DNA from: Saxidomus purpurata
Taxonomy: Eukaryota; Mollusca; Bivalvia; Venerida; Veneridae
Direction: 5' to 3'
Length of the DNA: 64,000 nt
NCBI GenBank assembly: GCA_022818135.1
Contig: JAFMSR010000017.1
Span: 4,519,476-4,583,475, forward strand
Shown here piece by piece: positions 38,470 through 50,305 of the stretch (position 1 is the first letter of the stretch; the number at the start of each line of letters is the position of its first letter). A program made the position numbers and the translations under genes. The notes under the pieces are model-generated. The model was given only the letters and a program-made list of their open reading frames with translations. It did not search any database and was not told where the DNA came from.

Positions 38470-41400
38470 CCAGCAATTTTCATCAGTTAATGAATGCACA
38501 TGTTGACATATTTCAATTGGCTCAGATATATCAAATACCTGACATAAATATTGGGGCACTCTTTCATATCACATCTACTGATTTGGCAATAATTTGCTTA
38601 AATTGCTAAGTAAATATTGCAGAGGACTGTAAACTATATTATACACATGTTGGTATGGTACTAAATGAAGAATGCAATTTGTTAAATTACAAAATATTAT
38701 ATATGAATGTGTTAGTTGTCTGTTTTGTGCTACAAATGAGACCAAGTAACATCAAAAGCTTAGCACAAAATAAGTTACTTACATGAAAATATATGACCTG
38801 CTGGACGGGATATGTACTTACATGTACTTCAGTCTATTAGTTGTTGATCAGGCAAAGGCAATCATTTGTGGCTTTTTAACATTTTTAAAAGTATTTTACT
38901 TCGGCATGAAATCTTCTCATTGAAGAAAATGCGAAGCAACTTCCAGTCTTCCCGAAATGTTTTTTAACAGTGCCTGACATTCGGTTTTTGCCTGACCAAT
39001 GAAATGTTTGCCTGACCATGCAACAGAAACTATTGTGTAAAAGGCCATTATGGTGCCTGGCATTCGGTCAGATAACAGGAAAAATTTGCCTGACAAGACT
39101 TAAATTTTTCCAGACATGACAGACAGACAGGCACTATTCGGGTTGACTGAACTTCTATGTAGGAAGCACAATGCAGCAGACAAACGCTCTGGATTATTCT
39201 CTTGCCAAGAAACACTGCTAGTAAATCATAAAGCTGTATTCAGTTTGTAAAATAAATCCTTCAAAGTTGTGATTAAGGCTTACTCAATTACATGTATATG
39301 ATGCCTGTCGGATCCTTCTAGATCTGAGCATGTGCAATGTCATATGATGTAAATCAATTTTGTGTCAACTACTTACATCTTGTGCCCTCTAATGTTGTCA
39401 CAACCCCTGCAAGCTTTGATTTCTGTGAAGTAACTTCAGGTTTCTGACTAGGATCCTCAATTTTGTCAGGCATATTTACCATAGTCAGTGACAGAATCTG
39501 ATCAATAACGATGTTGCTAGTTTTTAGCTCGACTATTCAAGGAATAAGGAGGCTATTGCACTCGCCCCAGCATCAGCATCTGTATAGTTTCATAAATGCC
39601 ATTATCTTCTATACCATCAAACATATTTACTTCAAACTAGGCACACTTGTTTCTAATGGCAATGTTGACATTAAAACAGAAGAATTATGAAAGTGATAGC
39701 TAGATAACACATGTACACAACAACGTTACAGTTTTATTACTATCGAGTATAGTTGAAAAATGATGAAATCTTTTTTTGATTCCCGGGTCTTAAAATGATT
39801 CTCCATCAATTTGATATGATAGATTTGTGTTTGCATGTACTAATGAAAGAAAAGGTTGAGCATAACATATTTTCTTTTAATTTTCTAAACATTAATGTTT
39901 AAGAACTTTTTTGACCATACTTTTTCTGGTCATTTTGAGCATTACTTTGCCATTTCTCAATATTTCTTAATCCGACTTTGAAACTGTTTTGCTAATGTTG
40001 CTTATGACAATAGGGTGTGATGCAGTCAAAAAGTTTAGGTCAATGTCACATTTGACACAGTTATGCCCCTTTTTGTACTTAAATTTGGACAAGATAACTT
40101 AAAAGTGGCTATAATTTTACCATTTCTGAATATTTCTTCACCAAACTTCTAACTTATATTGCTATATGACAACTTGGTCATTATGTACCACCTCTACCTA
40201 CCCTGATTCTGGAATACTTCATTTATAAGTTTGACCTTAATTCTTACACAATATACCTATTCTTAGACAAAAACCCATTTTACAAGAATAATCGAGTGTG
40301 CTGTCACTGCACTTGTGGGGATATATTTGTCATCACCTGTAAATGATTTCTGATTTTGGCTAAAATTCTGTTAGGTCAACAACAGTACTATTTGATTTTG
40401 GTATAGGATGCTAAAACTTAAAAAAGTTGGCTGTGATTAATAGATAACACCTGCAGATTGTTCAGATCAAAAGGTTAAAGTTCTAGGTTGAAGAACAGTT
40501 TTGAGCTAGTAATTTACTTTGGGTTGATTATGAACACCAAATGACCCCTAATGAATTTTGGAGTCAAGAGGAACTAAAACTATTTTACTTGATGATCCAG
40601 GAACACATAGGACTTTAACCAGGATCATCCTAAAATAAAAGTACTTGGGTCATTCTTTTAAATTTATGAGTGTAAAGGTAAAAAATCAAACTAACATACT
40701 ACACTACAGCAAAAGCATGCCAATGCATGAGACATGTACATCCCAATGAATACCTTGCTAAATTTATACATGCACTCCCAACCATAAAAACACAGATTAA
40801 GTTTACTAAAAAGTATTCTTGTATACGGGACTTCCTTCCATTGAACTCCCAGGAACAAGAAAAAGTCTTAAGCCCAAGAATTACACAAGGCTTGTATAGA
40901 AAGAAATTATTTTATTTCATTTTTAATATGATAATTTTTACAAAAATATGAATGTTTTTCTATGCATGAAGACTAAATACATGTACTTAGTAAATTTCAG
41001 ATATAAAACATGGTGGTAAGAACTGTGTTGTTCAGATGAGCTAGATATATGTACCAGATACATAAATATAAACAAAGTGATGATCATAATGAAAATATTT
41101 ACAGTCATGTCAATCAAACAGTGCATAAATGCCAGTCAAACTATTGTAATAAACTAAAATATTTACGTTTTGTGTTGAATGGATAATCAAACAGGATGAG
41201 ACTGCTATTTGTATGAATGCATCATGAACAATAGATTCTTCATGTGTCCATGTATAAATGTATCCCAGTCTTGAATATGATACTTTAAAAACAATAAGAA
41301 ACAATGCCATTGCAAAGAATCGGAAAATGTTGAAAATTTCTATGCCACTTTTCTATTGGCTATTTTTCCTTGTGCAAGACCAGTTATTTTTTGTAATGTT

Positions 41401-42630
41401 ACTTTTTAAACATGAATAAACTGGAATATTTATCAGGGTTTCCATTAAATGCTCCATACAATATAAAATTATAATGTAACACTGAGCTAGAAAAACGTAT
41501 ATTTAATGACAAATTCCTAGATGTCAATTTACAGCAAACCTTTGTCAGTAAAATGGCAAAATTATTATGTATAACCTGAACATGAAAAGGTCAACACATT
41601 GCAGCTGTATCATGGATTGCGTACTAATAGTAAAGTAATGTAACATTTTCTGTGTACAAACAACATCTGTCTGGAAACAACATTTGTATACCTGTAATGT
41701 TTACAAATTTCAAAATCTTTCGATGACTTAAAAATGCCTTTTCAAAGCGACCGAGCAGTGTGGTTGCAGAAATCTGAATATTCAAATTTAATTACATTGG
41801 TCACCCCTACCTATAGCAGTCAGCAAAGACAAATAAACAATGACCACCGAAAGTCAATGGCTGTGTTACATAGGTGTGTATATTTAATTCTAAAATAAGC
41901 AAGAGGGATATATCAATACTGACTGTTTCAGACAGGTGTCTTCCTAATTCAAGTGACCACTAAAACAGGTATAACTGTATATTCTACTCCAGACATCTGA
42001 TATAGTGCGACAATTCTGCTATTCCTTGAATACAGATTAGCATTCACACGAAAATTCCCCAAAGCTATTTAAGTACAATAAAGCACTAGGAATGCAGTAA
42101 AAAAGCTGGAATGTAAGGTAAAATTATTAGAGAAACTATGTACAATTTACATAATATACATCATTCTATATACATCATGTGACTTAATGTACTGTATACA
42201 TGTACCACTATTTATACACACTAAAAGTATAACATTGTACTCCAAATTCTTTATTTTCCACTTGGTTGACCTCTTACCATTGTGTTGTTCAAAATATAAG
42301 TTTAAAAATCACTCGTTTATGTGCTAAACCTTAATTAATATGATAAAAGAACTATTTTCAAGTGTTTTACTTTCTATCTACCCTAGATAACAGGTATCAA
42401 ACAAGCATTAGATGTTTGTAAGTCTTCCATGACCTTAATTTAAGCACTACTTTTTTGCAACGTGTAATTTGGCTCTCAACATAATAGTATGCTTAATTAA
42501 AAGAATTGGCAATTAAACTGAATCCATATTTAAGTAGCATGGTTATTGCAAAGAATTTGTAGTAAACTGTGTCCCTTTGTTGAGCGTATAGCAGATAAAT
42601 GTTACAATATTTGAACATCTTAAATGTTCC
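38470..42630. other. Intergenic stretch
   Basis: Apart from the element at 39.5-40.3 kb, I see no supported exon, RNA gene or clear repeat here. Local open frames are short and lack splice or homology support. Confidence 0.6.
39526..40298 (-). mobile_element. Copy of the AGCTCGACT-ended element, antisense
   Basis: Starts TAGCTCGACTATTC and ends GAATAATCGAGTGTGCTGTC, imperfect inverse complements. It carries GCTATTGCACTCGCCCC, the antisense of the tail seen at 4270-4300. No coding capacity. Confidence 0.55.
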
Positions 42631-42923
42631 CTATACAAAAGATTCGCTTTTGCTTTTTTCTGACATTGCGCCCATGCCTGTGATAACACTTTCACTTCCC
42701 TGACTCTGACCTAATTCCTTGGCAACACCTTCACTTGTGAAAAGTTTCTCCTTTAAGATCATGGCCATAATGAAGAGGCAGATTCCACCAAATGCTGAAA
42801 AGAATCCTGACAGAACGTTGAACCCGTATGACCAGGAAAGGTAGTTCATCCACGGTCGGGGAAAGTAGTCCTCTTGTCTCGCCATCTCGGCGAATACCAG
42901 TGAAACAATGAAGACCAGGAATG
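42631..42923 (-). CDS. Claudin/PMP22-type four-pass membrane protein, terminal exon only
   Basis: A terminal coding exon of 97 codons. It begins after a clean acceptor (TTCTTTCAG) and stops at 42631-42633. It encodes the end of the third membrane segment (FLVFIVSLVFAEMA), a short loop with WMNYLSWSYGF, the fourth membrane segment (VLSGFFSAFGGICLFIMAMIL) and a cytoplasmic tail rich in Ser, Gly and Glu. The LSWSYGF-to-TM4 pattern matches invertebrate claudin-like proteins and the paralogous exon at 50055-50305, with the same splice phase (1). A Met-started reading frame runs on to 42963, but it crosses the acceptor. Upstream exons (first membrane segment, GLW-C-C loop) were not found between here and 49.6 kb. 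The role is probably cell junction or membrane organisation, by family only. Confidence 0.72.
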
Positions 42924-43689
42924 CTGAAAGAAGAATATAATACTCAATCTTTAGACTGTTCATGGTTGCAAGAGGACTGTACTGGCTGACAAGTCTTTTA
43001 TGTTAAAATTTGCCACATGAATTATTTCAGTCATTAATAAAATTATGTGTGACAACATTATTCAATGTTGTAAAACAAAACCATGGCTTATTGTGATATT
43101 TACCAACAGCTGAAATCATTCTAACACTGAATAGCTACAAAATGCCTTCAGCACAAGACTTCAAAATTTGTTGGAATAAAGTTTACTGAAATGCAATTTT
43201 GTATACATGTACTAATGAAAGAATTATAGCAAGTGGCTATGTCTGACAGTTTTTCACATGGATCTTGAATTCAGCGATTGACCTTCTGACAAATATTAAT
43301 GTTCCACGAATATGAATGGATTAGCAGTAGTCATTTTCATTTGGTTTGTATAATTAACAATGAAGCTTCATTACATTGATATAGTCGTATAAACTTCTTT
43401 CTCAGTAATGTTGTGTTACCAACTTACCCTACTGGACACCTTTGGTTCTATCACTGCAGCCAGTACAGATCATGATCAACCTGCCCATCTGAGCAGTCTG
43501 ACCATGTTCTGTACTCTTAGCTATTCTGTGTTAGTTATTTTAAATGAGCTAACCTAAAACTAAGCCTCACTTAGAATGTGATTTAAATTGCCCAAAAGAC
43601 TGGTTTAAAATTGATTTGGAATTTGGAAAGGACAAAAGTATACCTTACAAGCAAACTAAATGAAATATTGTTCTGGCAATAACCTGTAA

Positions 43690-44825
43690 GTTGTCAAAGA
43701 TAGAGATGGTGTGTACCAGGACTTTCTGTCAATTACCATTGACCTTGTATGAAGATTTATAAATTCAACCAATAGTTTTGAATTATGCTCCGGACAAAGT
43801 AGAAGTGAACAGAGGTTGCAGAACTCAGTATATAAGATAAATAGGGCTACTGTCATTCCGCAATTCCCTCATTGTGAAATGACCATTGTACGAATACCGT
43901 ATTGAATCCAACCATATAGTTTTATAGTCAATACAGGGCCCCTACATATTGAAAAGTAAGATAGCAATTACTCTGTAATTAGACAAGAAGGAGTTATGGT
44001 TTTGTTCATTGCACTTCCTATCATTGTGCTTACATTGTATAAGTTGCATTGAGCTGGAGCCAATATTTTTAGGAGATATGCTCCGGACAAGGAATAGTGA
44101 CAAATGGCAATAAGCTCTTAACGGTCAAGATCGAGTTATGTGGTTCCCTTGCAATAGCACTTTCTATCAAAGTACTTAGAGTTTACTTTTATGAGATTAT
44201 ATTTTATATGACAACAAGAGTTTTCAAGTAAAGCTTTACAAGGAAAATTAATAAAGGGCAATTACTCAGTAAATACTCAAGATAGGGTGTTTGGTTCTTT
44301 AAACTCAGTTCGTCTGATTTCTTGATCATTGCCTGAAACTGTATCGAATTGCAAAAGTAGTTTTCAAGTTCGCTCCAGTCAAGGAAAGTAAGACATAGTA
44401 TCAAATTACCCTGTAAAGACTCAAAATAGGAAGTTATGGTTACTTGGCATAATGCAGTTCCTCTGAACATGCTTGATCAGAATGAAGATTGTATTCAATT
44501 CCAACAGCCAATAGCTTTGCATCTGTGGATCTCTTGGATTGACATAGTGACAAACAAATATGTAATAAGTCAAGATTGAGTTAAGGAACTTGTGGACTGC
44601 ACTTCCTCTCAAGACTGGTACCATTGTATGTGGCTGTATGAATTCCAGAAACAGTAGTTACAAATGCACGCTGACAATGAAAAGACAAAGGGCAATACTC
44701 TGTAATTCAGTCAAGTGGCGTATGGTTCATGTGACTGAACTTGTCTTCGATGTCGTTGGCCATTGTATGAATTGATGTTTAATTCCACCTAATACAAGTT
44801 ATGCTCCGGACAAGGAATTCCACTT
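43690..44825 (+). repeat. Degenerate tandem array, roughly 150-180-bp unit
   Basis: Recurrent phrases GGAGTTATGGTT, GCACTTCCTATCATTGTGCT, TGTAT.A..TTGCATTGA and ATGCTCCGGACAAGGAA over about six irregular units. Related to the single copy at 10.6-10.87 kb. Confidence 0.65.
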
Positions 44826-47800
44826 TCACACCGTATGGGGCTGACCACGGTGAGACGCGCCAAACACTTCTTCTTTTTGCTGAAACAAAAGGAAACTAGA
44901 GTCCGATTGAAAGATTGAAACCTTTCATCTATTGAAAGGACGTAATGACTTACAGGTTCCTTCAAATGATTTAGCTACCTGAAGCAACTTATAAATAGGA
45001 GAGTTTAAATAATTATCAATCACGGAAGTCGCGATGTGTCTCCATACGCGGCATCATCTAATGCCATTTTCAACAAGAATGACTCAAAGTATTCTGAACT
45101 GAGGTTGCAGATCTGTAAATAAAACGAATGAAAGACATACCGAAAACTAAAATATTGTCAAATAAGATTTTAAAAGTTACTCCAGTAAATACATTAGCTT
45201 ATAAAGTTTAAAAAATTTTCCCCTTCTAGTTTTCGAGGTATGATGCCATTACCTTTGAAATACCATACGTTTTGTTACTATTAGGTCATAAAGCTCAGTA
45301 TACGTTATGATAACATATATAAAAGCTTATATCGTTGCAAACAATGTCATCGAATCAAGAAACTAAAAGAAATGAATTAAACCTGGCAATCAAGAGCAAT
45401 GGCTGGACCATAAAAATAATTATTGCTTGAAGCCTTTCCTTTCAACTTAACTGATTTCAAAATAAGGGTAATATACAATGTGACTTTTCTTTAATCACAT
45501 GTTAATGTATATTTTCGAAAGCCTTGTCAAAGATCATCCTTTGTGAGCAAGCCCTTTCAGGGTTTGAACCCCTAATGCAGCATTGGACCGACATTGTATG
45601 AAATACAGTTATCATTGAAAACAAAATAATTTGAAAATGGAGAGAACCGACGCTGCCAACTCTTAACAGTATGTTGGGCAATTGTTTTAGCCGTTCTCTC
45701 TTACATAGCACAATGTTTTATCAAACTTAGCATTTGTTCGATTATACTAATTGTTTTAGCTAGATTTTGAAGAAAGGCTAGAGCAGATTCACGAATCTAG
45801 GGTTGTGGGAGACCCCTTCCTGGACAAAAGCCTACGTACAGGGTCAGTATGGGGAAAACGTACGATGGCTGTGTCTTGGATATACTTCCTGATGAATACA
45901 GACACCTAAACCTCTACGCCCACTGGCCTTAATTCAGCAGTAAGTTTTATCCGTTGTATATTGTTGTGACAACATTACTAAGGTAAACTCTGCAAGTAGG
46001 TAATAATAAATTGCAATACTAAAGGAGTATTGGTCATTAACTCAGGTTATGTTGTAGATCTTCATTTCCTACAAACTGTTCATATAAGCCCTCACACTCT
46101 CAATTTTAGTAAGGGCATGGTAGCAAATTAGGTGTCAATGACAAAAGGAAGTATAAGCTGTAGATATAATTATTTCTTGAATATCACGCTCAAAGGGAGT
46201 GTATCCACCAACAGCCAACATGAGCATACATATATAGATCACTTGATGTATGCACATAGCCTGATAAACCAGATATGCACACAAGCCCAAGGATAAGACA
46301 AAAAGGGAACATGGACCCTTATTTCCAATGACTGGTACCTATGGGCTACAGAAGTTCATAAAGGAAACAAAAGAACGCTAATATTGATAAAAAGTAAAAC
46401 CGAAACAAGATACTTGACGCAGTCCTTGGCACTAGATGATGTCAATAAGAACGCAATTCATTCCAATTTTTCAGTGCTGTTTATACTGTAATGACGATTC
46501 CACTTTACACCTGTAGTGGGGTTGACAGTTGAGACATTGCCAAACAGTTCTTCTTACTGGTGAAACAAAATCCGGATACTAGAGTCATATAACGTGTTAA
46601 AACTATCACTCATTGTGTTCGTCAGATGACTTTTACAGGGTTAGGCCCTTTGAAATCTGATATAGTATGACACTTTATATCAATAGGGATATTTTAAATA
46701 ATTATCAATCACGGAAGTTCGTGAAAGATGTCATAAGCCGCATCTCTAATGCCATTTGAATGACTCAAACTTTTTCTCTTTGACCTCTAATAAAACGAAT
46801 GAAAGAATACTGAAAATTAAAATATGCAATTATTATTTTATCTGAAATCAATTTATAAAGTTTAAACATATTTTGCTGCCAGTTGGGTTAACTATTTGTG
46901 ACTTTACCGTTCGAATGTATACCTGCAGTTTCTAATTAGGTGCAACTCAGGTTAATAACAAATGTCGCTTATATCGTTGACAAAAAATAACATTGCACAC
47001 ATAAAAAGACCCGTATTCCTCAATCAGAGCAATGGCTGGACCATAAAAAACATTATTAGCTCCTATATTATTACACTCATTTGAAAAAAGAAGTTTCTGA
47101 GTTGGTTAATCAATAATTGTATTTTTGAAATTTTCACGAATTACATACCTGACATACCCCTAGGTGAAAAATAGTTGGACGGCGTTTGATTAAATGCATT
47201 TCATGTAAAACAAAATAATTTAAAATGGGAAAAGACGTTTTAACACTATTGGGGCGGTTTTAGCCGATCTTTCGACGATTTTGACAATCATATCGTGTAT
47301 GACAGTCCTACTGGTTGGACAGTTTTGAAGAGGCTAACAGCAGATTCACGTAAACTAAGATTTGGGAGACCATTAAAACAATTATCCACGACAGGGACAG
47401 TATGGGGAAAATTACAAAAGCAGTGCTAGGACCCTATATCATATGATATTCAGACCAATTTTTGATGGCTTAATCAAGTAAGCGTTTTATATTATATAGT
47501 TTTGATACATTAATAAGTTATTGGAAAATAAATTTACTCCTTGAATTTAGTATCACCTTGGTTATGTTGTTTATCTGCTGTATCTACATACTCTTCATGC
47601 CTTACAGCGCTCATGAGTATTATGGGAGTACCCATATCTGTTAATGACATTTAAAATTATATGCTATAGATAGATTAATTTCAGGTTTTACTCAAAGACT
47701 GATGACAATTAAAACAACTTGCTTTTTACATTATAAACTAATTTGATGTTAGCTGTATATACAAGTTTATAAACCATTGATTATGTGACCTCAGTATTCC

Positions 47801-48400
47801 AAGAAAATACAAAAAAGCGAAAAGTGATTCTCCCTTTTTATATTGTAGTCCTCCCATTTATAAACATTTGACATGGGAAGCAAGATTCCAGTTAACTTTA
47901 TTGTTAAATTAAGTCAATGAAAAATAGACACTTAGAAGTCTTTGGCAATGGTGTGTCAATAAAAAGACCAATTCATATCCAGGTATTGCAGTTGCTTGTA
48001 GTTTAGTAATAAGAACTTCCACCTAGTGGTTGACAGTTGAAAATTATTTGTATCAACATAATCCGGGTACTAGATGGATGTATATAAACTTGTTCCAAGA
48101 AGGGATTCTATGCTTCGGACAGAAGCTTTTTCTAGCGTTATTGCCCTTTGACAATTGTATGATAAAACTTTTTTCTCTATACATGCTTACTTCTTTTATA
48201 GCACTTGACTGAAGTTCAGAGTAACAATATGGATAATGCCCATTACAGGCACTATTGGCGTAACGTCGTTTCTGATTGGTTCTTTGGTTAAAGTTTTGCG
48301 CTGCTAAACAACGTATCATGGCACATATCTCAGTAACCACGTTTATAATATTGACATTTAAACTTAATGTTCATGTCGAATAGGGTTATACAATTTAGTG
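44815..48400 (+). repeat. Segmental tandem copies (about 1.6 kb unit), strongly diverged
   Basis: TTCCACTTT.ACACC.TA..GGGG.TGAC at 44820 and 46499, with a weaker TTCCACCTAGTGGTTGACAG at 48015. TTTAAATAATTATCAATCACGGAAG recurs at 45003 and 46692. GCAGATTCACG...GGGAGACC...CAGTATGGGGAAAA recurs at 45783 and 47340. Copies differ by many short deletions. It lies between the two claudin-like genes. Confidence 0.7.
45020..45112 (-). CDS. Possible orphan terminal exon (31 codons)
   Basis: After a good acceptor (TTATTTACAG) there is an open frame of 30 codons (MALDDAAYGDTSRLP at its end) and a TGA. A decayed copy sits in the next tandem segment near 46.73-46.80 kb. I do not recognise it. A frame this short is not unlikely by chance, so support rests only on the splice signal. 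Confidence 0.15.
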   Translation of the reverse strand: MCNLSSEYFESFLLKMALDDAAYGDTSRLP

Positions 48401-49494
48401 ATTTTGACATTTCAACTGTATAAACGGTTTTAAGGTACCAAACAGTTATGGCCCTAGTTTGACTTTGAAAATTTGGTTAAAGTTTTGCCTGCTAGGTACT
48501 ATCATGCACATATTTCAGTAACCACAAACATTACCCTATATTGCTTGCACTGCTGATAAACGTTGTTTCTATTGGTTATGTCATTTAGTCAATTTGCGAC
48601 TATTAAATGACTTTTATAAATTTGATACAAAATATGGCCCTTTTTACTTTGAAAATTTGGTTAAAGTATTTGCCTTAGACTAGGGTTAACTAAATTTGTG
48701 ATTTGCACGTTTGTGCCTGCTATTGGTACTAGTAGTTGCAAATAGTTTTAGCTCAGGCTAACCACCGTTAAAAATATTTGCGACCATTAAAAACCGTTGT
48801 AAACAGTCTTGAGTTATGTCAAAAGTACAAAACAGTTAACCCTATATCTAAATTGAGTATTCAAAGTTTTGAGGCCCTTTTATTTTTACTTTAAATAATT
48901 ATATGTTAAAGTTATTTACTACTAATTTATGTACATATCTTAGTTAAAGCGTTGATTGATATTTAATTCTCTATGCCTTCATTGTTGAGTGGTTTCCAAC
49001 ATTCAGGACGGATTACCCATATTTCATTCAATTTACTGTATAAATATTTTGCTTGATTTATTGTTTTATCAAATATGGACTAAAGCCTTTTTTTTATTAT
49101 ACCCTAATTTTCTGCTGTACATGTGATTACCATATGTCATTTATGTAACCCTTTATTGGAAAATAAACAATACTTTTCTATATATTGCATCCTCCCATTT
49201 ATAAACATTTGTGGATCAAATCCAGTTCAATTTACTGCAAAAATTAAGTATATATTGATAGCAATTTTGATTTTTTTCAATGATTGCAACTTTCCTTAAG
49301 TTTTATACATTAAAGTTAAACACAGATAATTTGGGTGTCCATGATGTGTATTTTACATGTCAAAGTTTTCCAAGAAGGGATTTTATTACTGCAAAGCAGC
49401 TGTTTCTAAGTAGAAATTTCTTGAAATTTTGCATTATAAAATAAAACAGCTTACTTTTTTTTCACTTTACACTGCCTGACTGGCATGACTACAA

Positions 49495-49530
49495 ATTTCA
49501 CGCTGGTTCTTGACTGTACAATTGCACCAA
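49495..49530 (+). pseudogene. Partial duplicate of the claudin exon boundary
   Basis: ACAAATTTCACGCTGGTTCTTGACTGTACA-type sequence mirrors the true acceptor and exon start at 49604-49632 (TTTCAGGCTGGTTCCTGGCTGTACA), but its AG is changed to AC. A third fragment, TTTACAGTGGTTCCTGACGCC, lies at about 49572-49592. Confidence 0.5.
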
Positions 49531-49612
49531 TCTTTTTTCAAGCTGATTACTGTCCAATGCTCACTTTACTTTACAGTGGTTCCTGACGCCACAAATTATA
49601 TTTTTGTTTCAG

Positions 49613-50305
49613 GCTGGTTCCTGGCTGTACAGATCATGATGACGTTGAGCTTGGTACTGTCTCTGGTGACAGCAGTCTTGTGCTTACTTGGAGTCTTGAA
49701 CTTCTGTCCCCCACACAGAGCAGGTGTGGCTCAGCTGACAAACTCCATACTGATGTTCACATCAGGTATACGTGTATTATAATTGTTATGTTACGATGCT
49801 CAGATATATAAGTTACATTTATATTATATCAAATGTAGGGCCCCCAAATTTTTATTTTACCTTTCAATAAATTACAATAGTAACAGATTCTGTTGAAAGA
49901 TTGTGCAGTAACGCATTCTTGTGAAATTGAAAGTTCCTTCATACTGTTAAAAGTCATAAGCATATACATATTAACGTTGAAATGAGGATAATAATAAAAT
50001 AGCTTCATTGTATACAAATCAATATTCAATAAAATGTTATCTATTATTTTCCAGCATTGTTCATCACCTTATCTGTCATCATTTTCGGTGTGAAGTCGGA
50101 CACGGACCGACAATGGTTGTCACGTCCGGACCAGAATTTTCTCTCCTGGTCCTTCGGGTTGGCTGTTGTTGCAGGTTTCTTAGCCATTTTCTCGGGAATG
50201 TGTCTTCTTATTGACAGCCTACGACTGTCGCAGATCAGACGTAAAGCCAAAGCTCCGCCACCGTATGCAGGATACAAGCTGTCAACAGTACCACCCCAGT
50301 ACTGA
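49613..50305 (+). CDS. Claudin/PMP22-type four-pass membrane protein, last two exons
   Basis: Two phase-matched exons: 49613-49765 and 50055-50305 (TGA). The first encodes GWFLAVQIMMTLSLVLSL-type membrane segment 2, a loop with CPPHR, and the start of segment 3. The second encodes the rest of segment 3 (LFITLSVIIFGV), an extracellular loop ending FLSWSFG, membrane segment 4 and a short basic tail ending KAPPPYAGYK...PPQY (PPxY type, possible WW-domain ligand). The pattern fits the claudin/PMP22/EMP superfamily. The first exon with the W-GLW-C-C signature is not visible upstream in a form I can support. Divergently oriented to the paralogue at 42.6-42.9 kb. Confidence 0.78.

Noticed and set aside
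42924..42963. Extending the minus-strand claudin-like frame to its Met at 42963
   Set aside because: The stretch crosses a strong acceptor (TTCTTTCAG), and the paralogous exon at 50055 begins at the equivalent junction.
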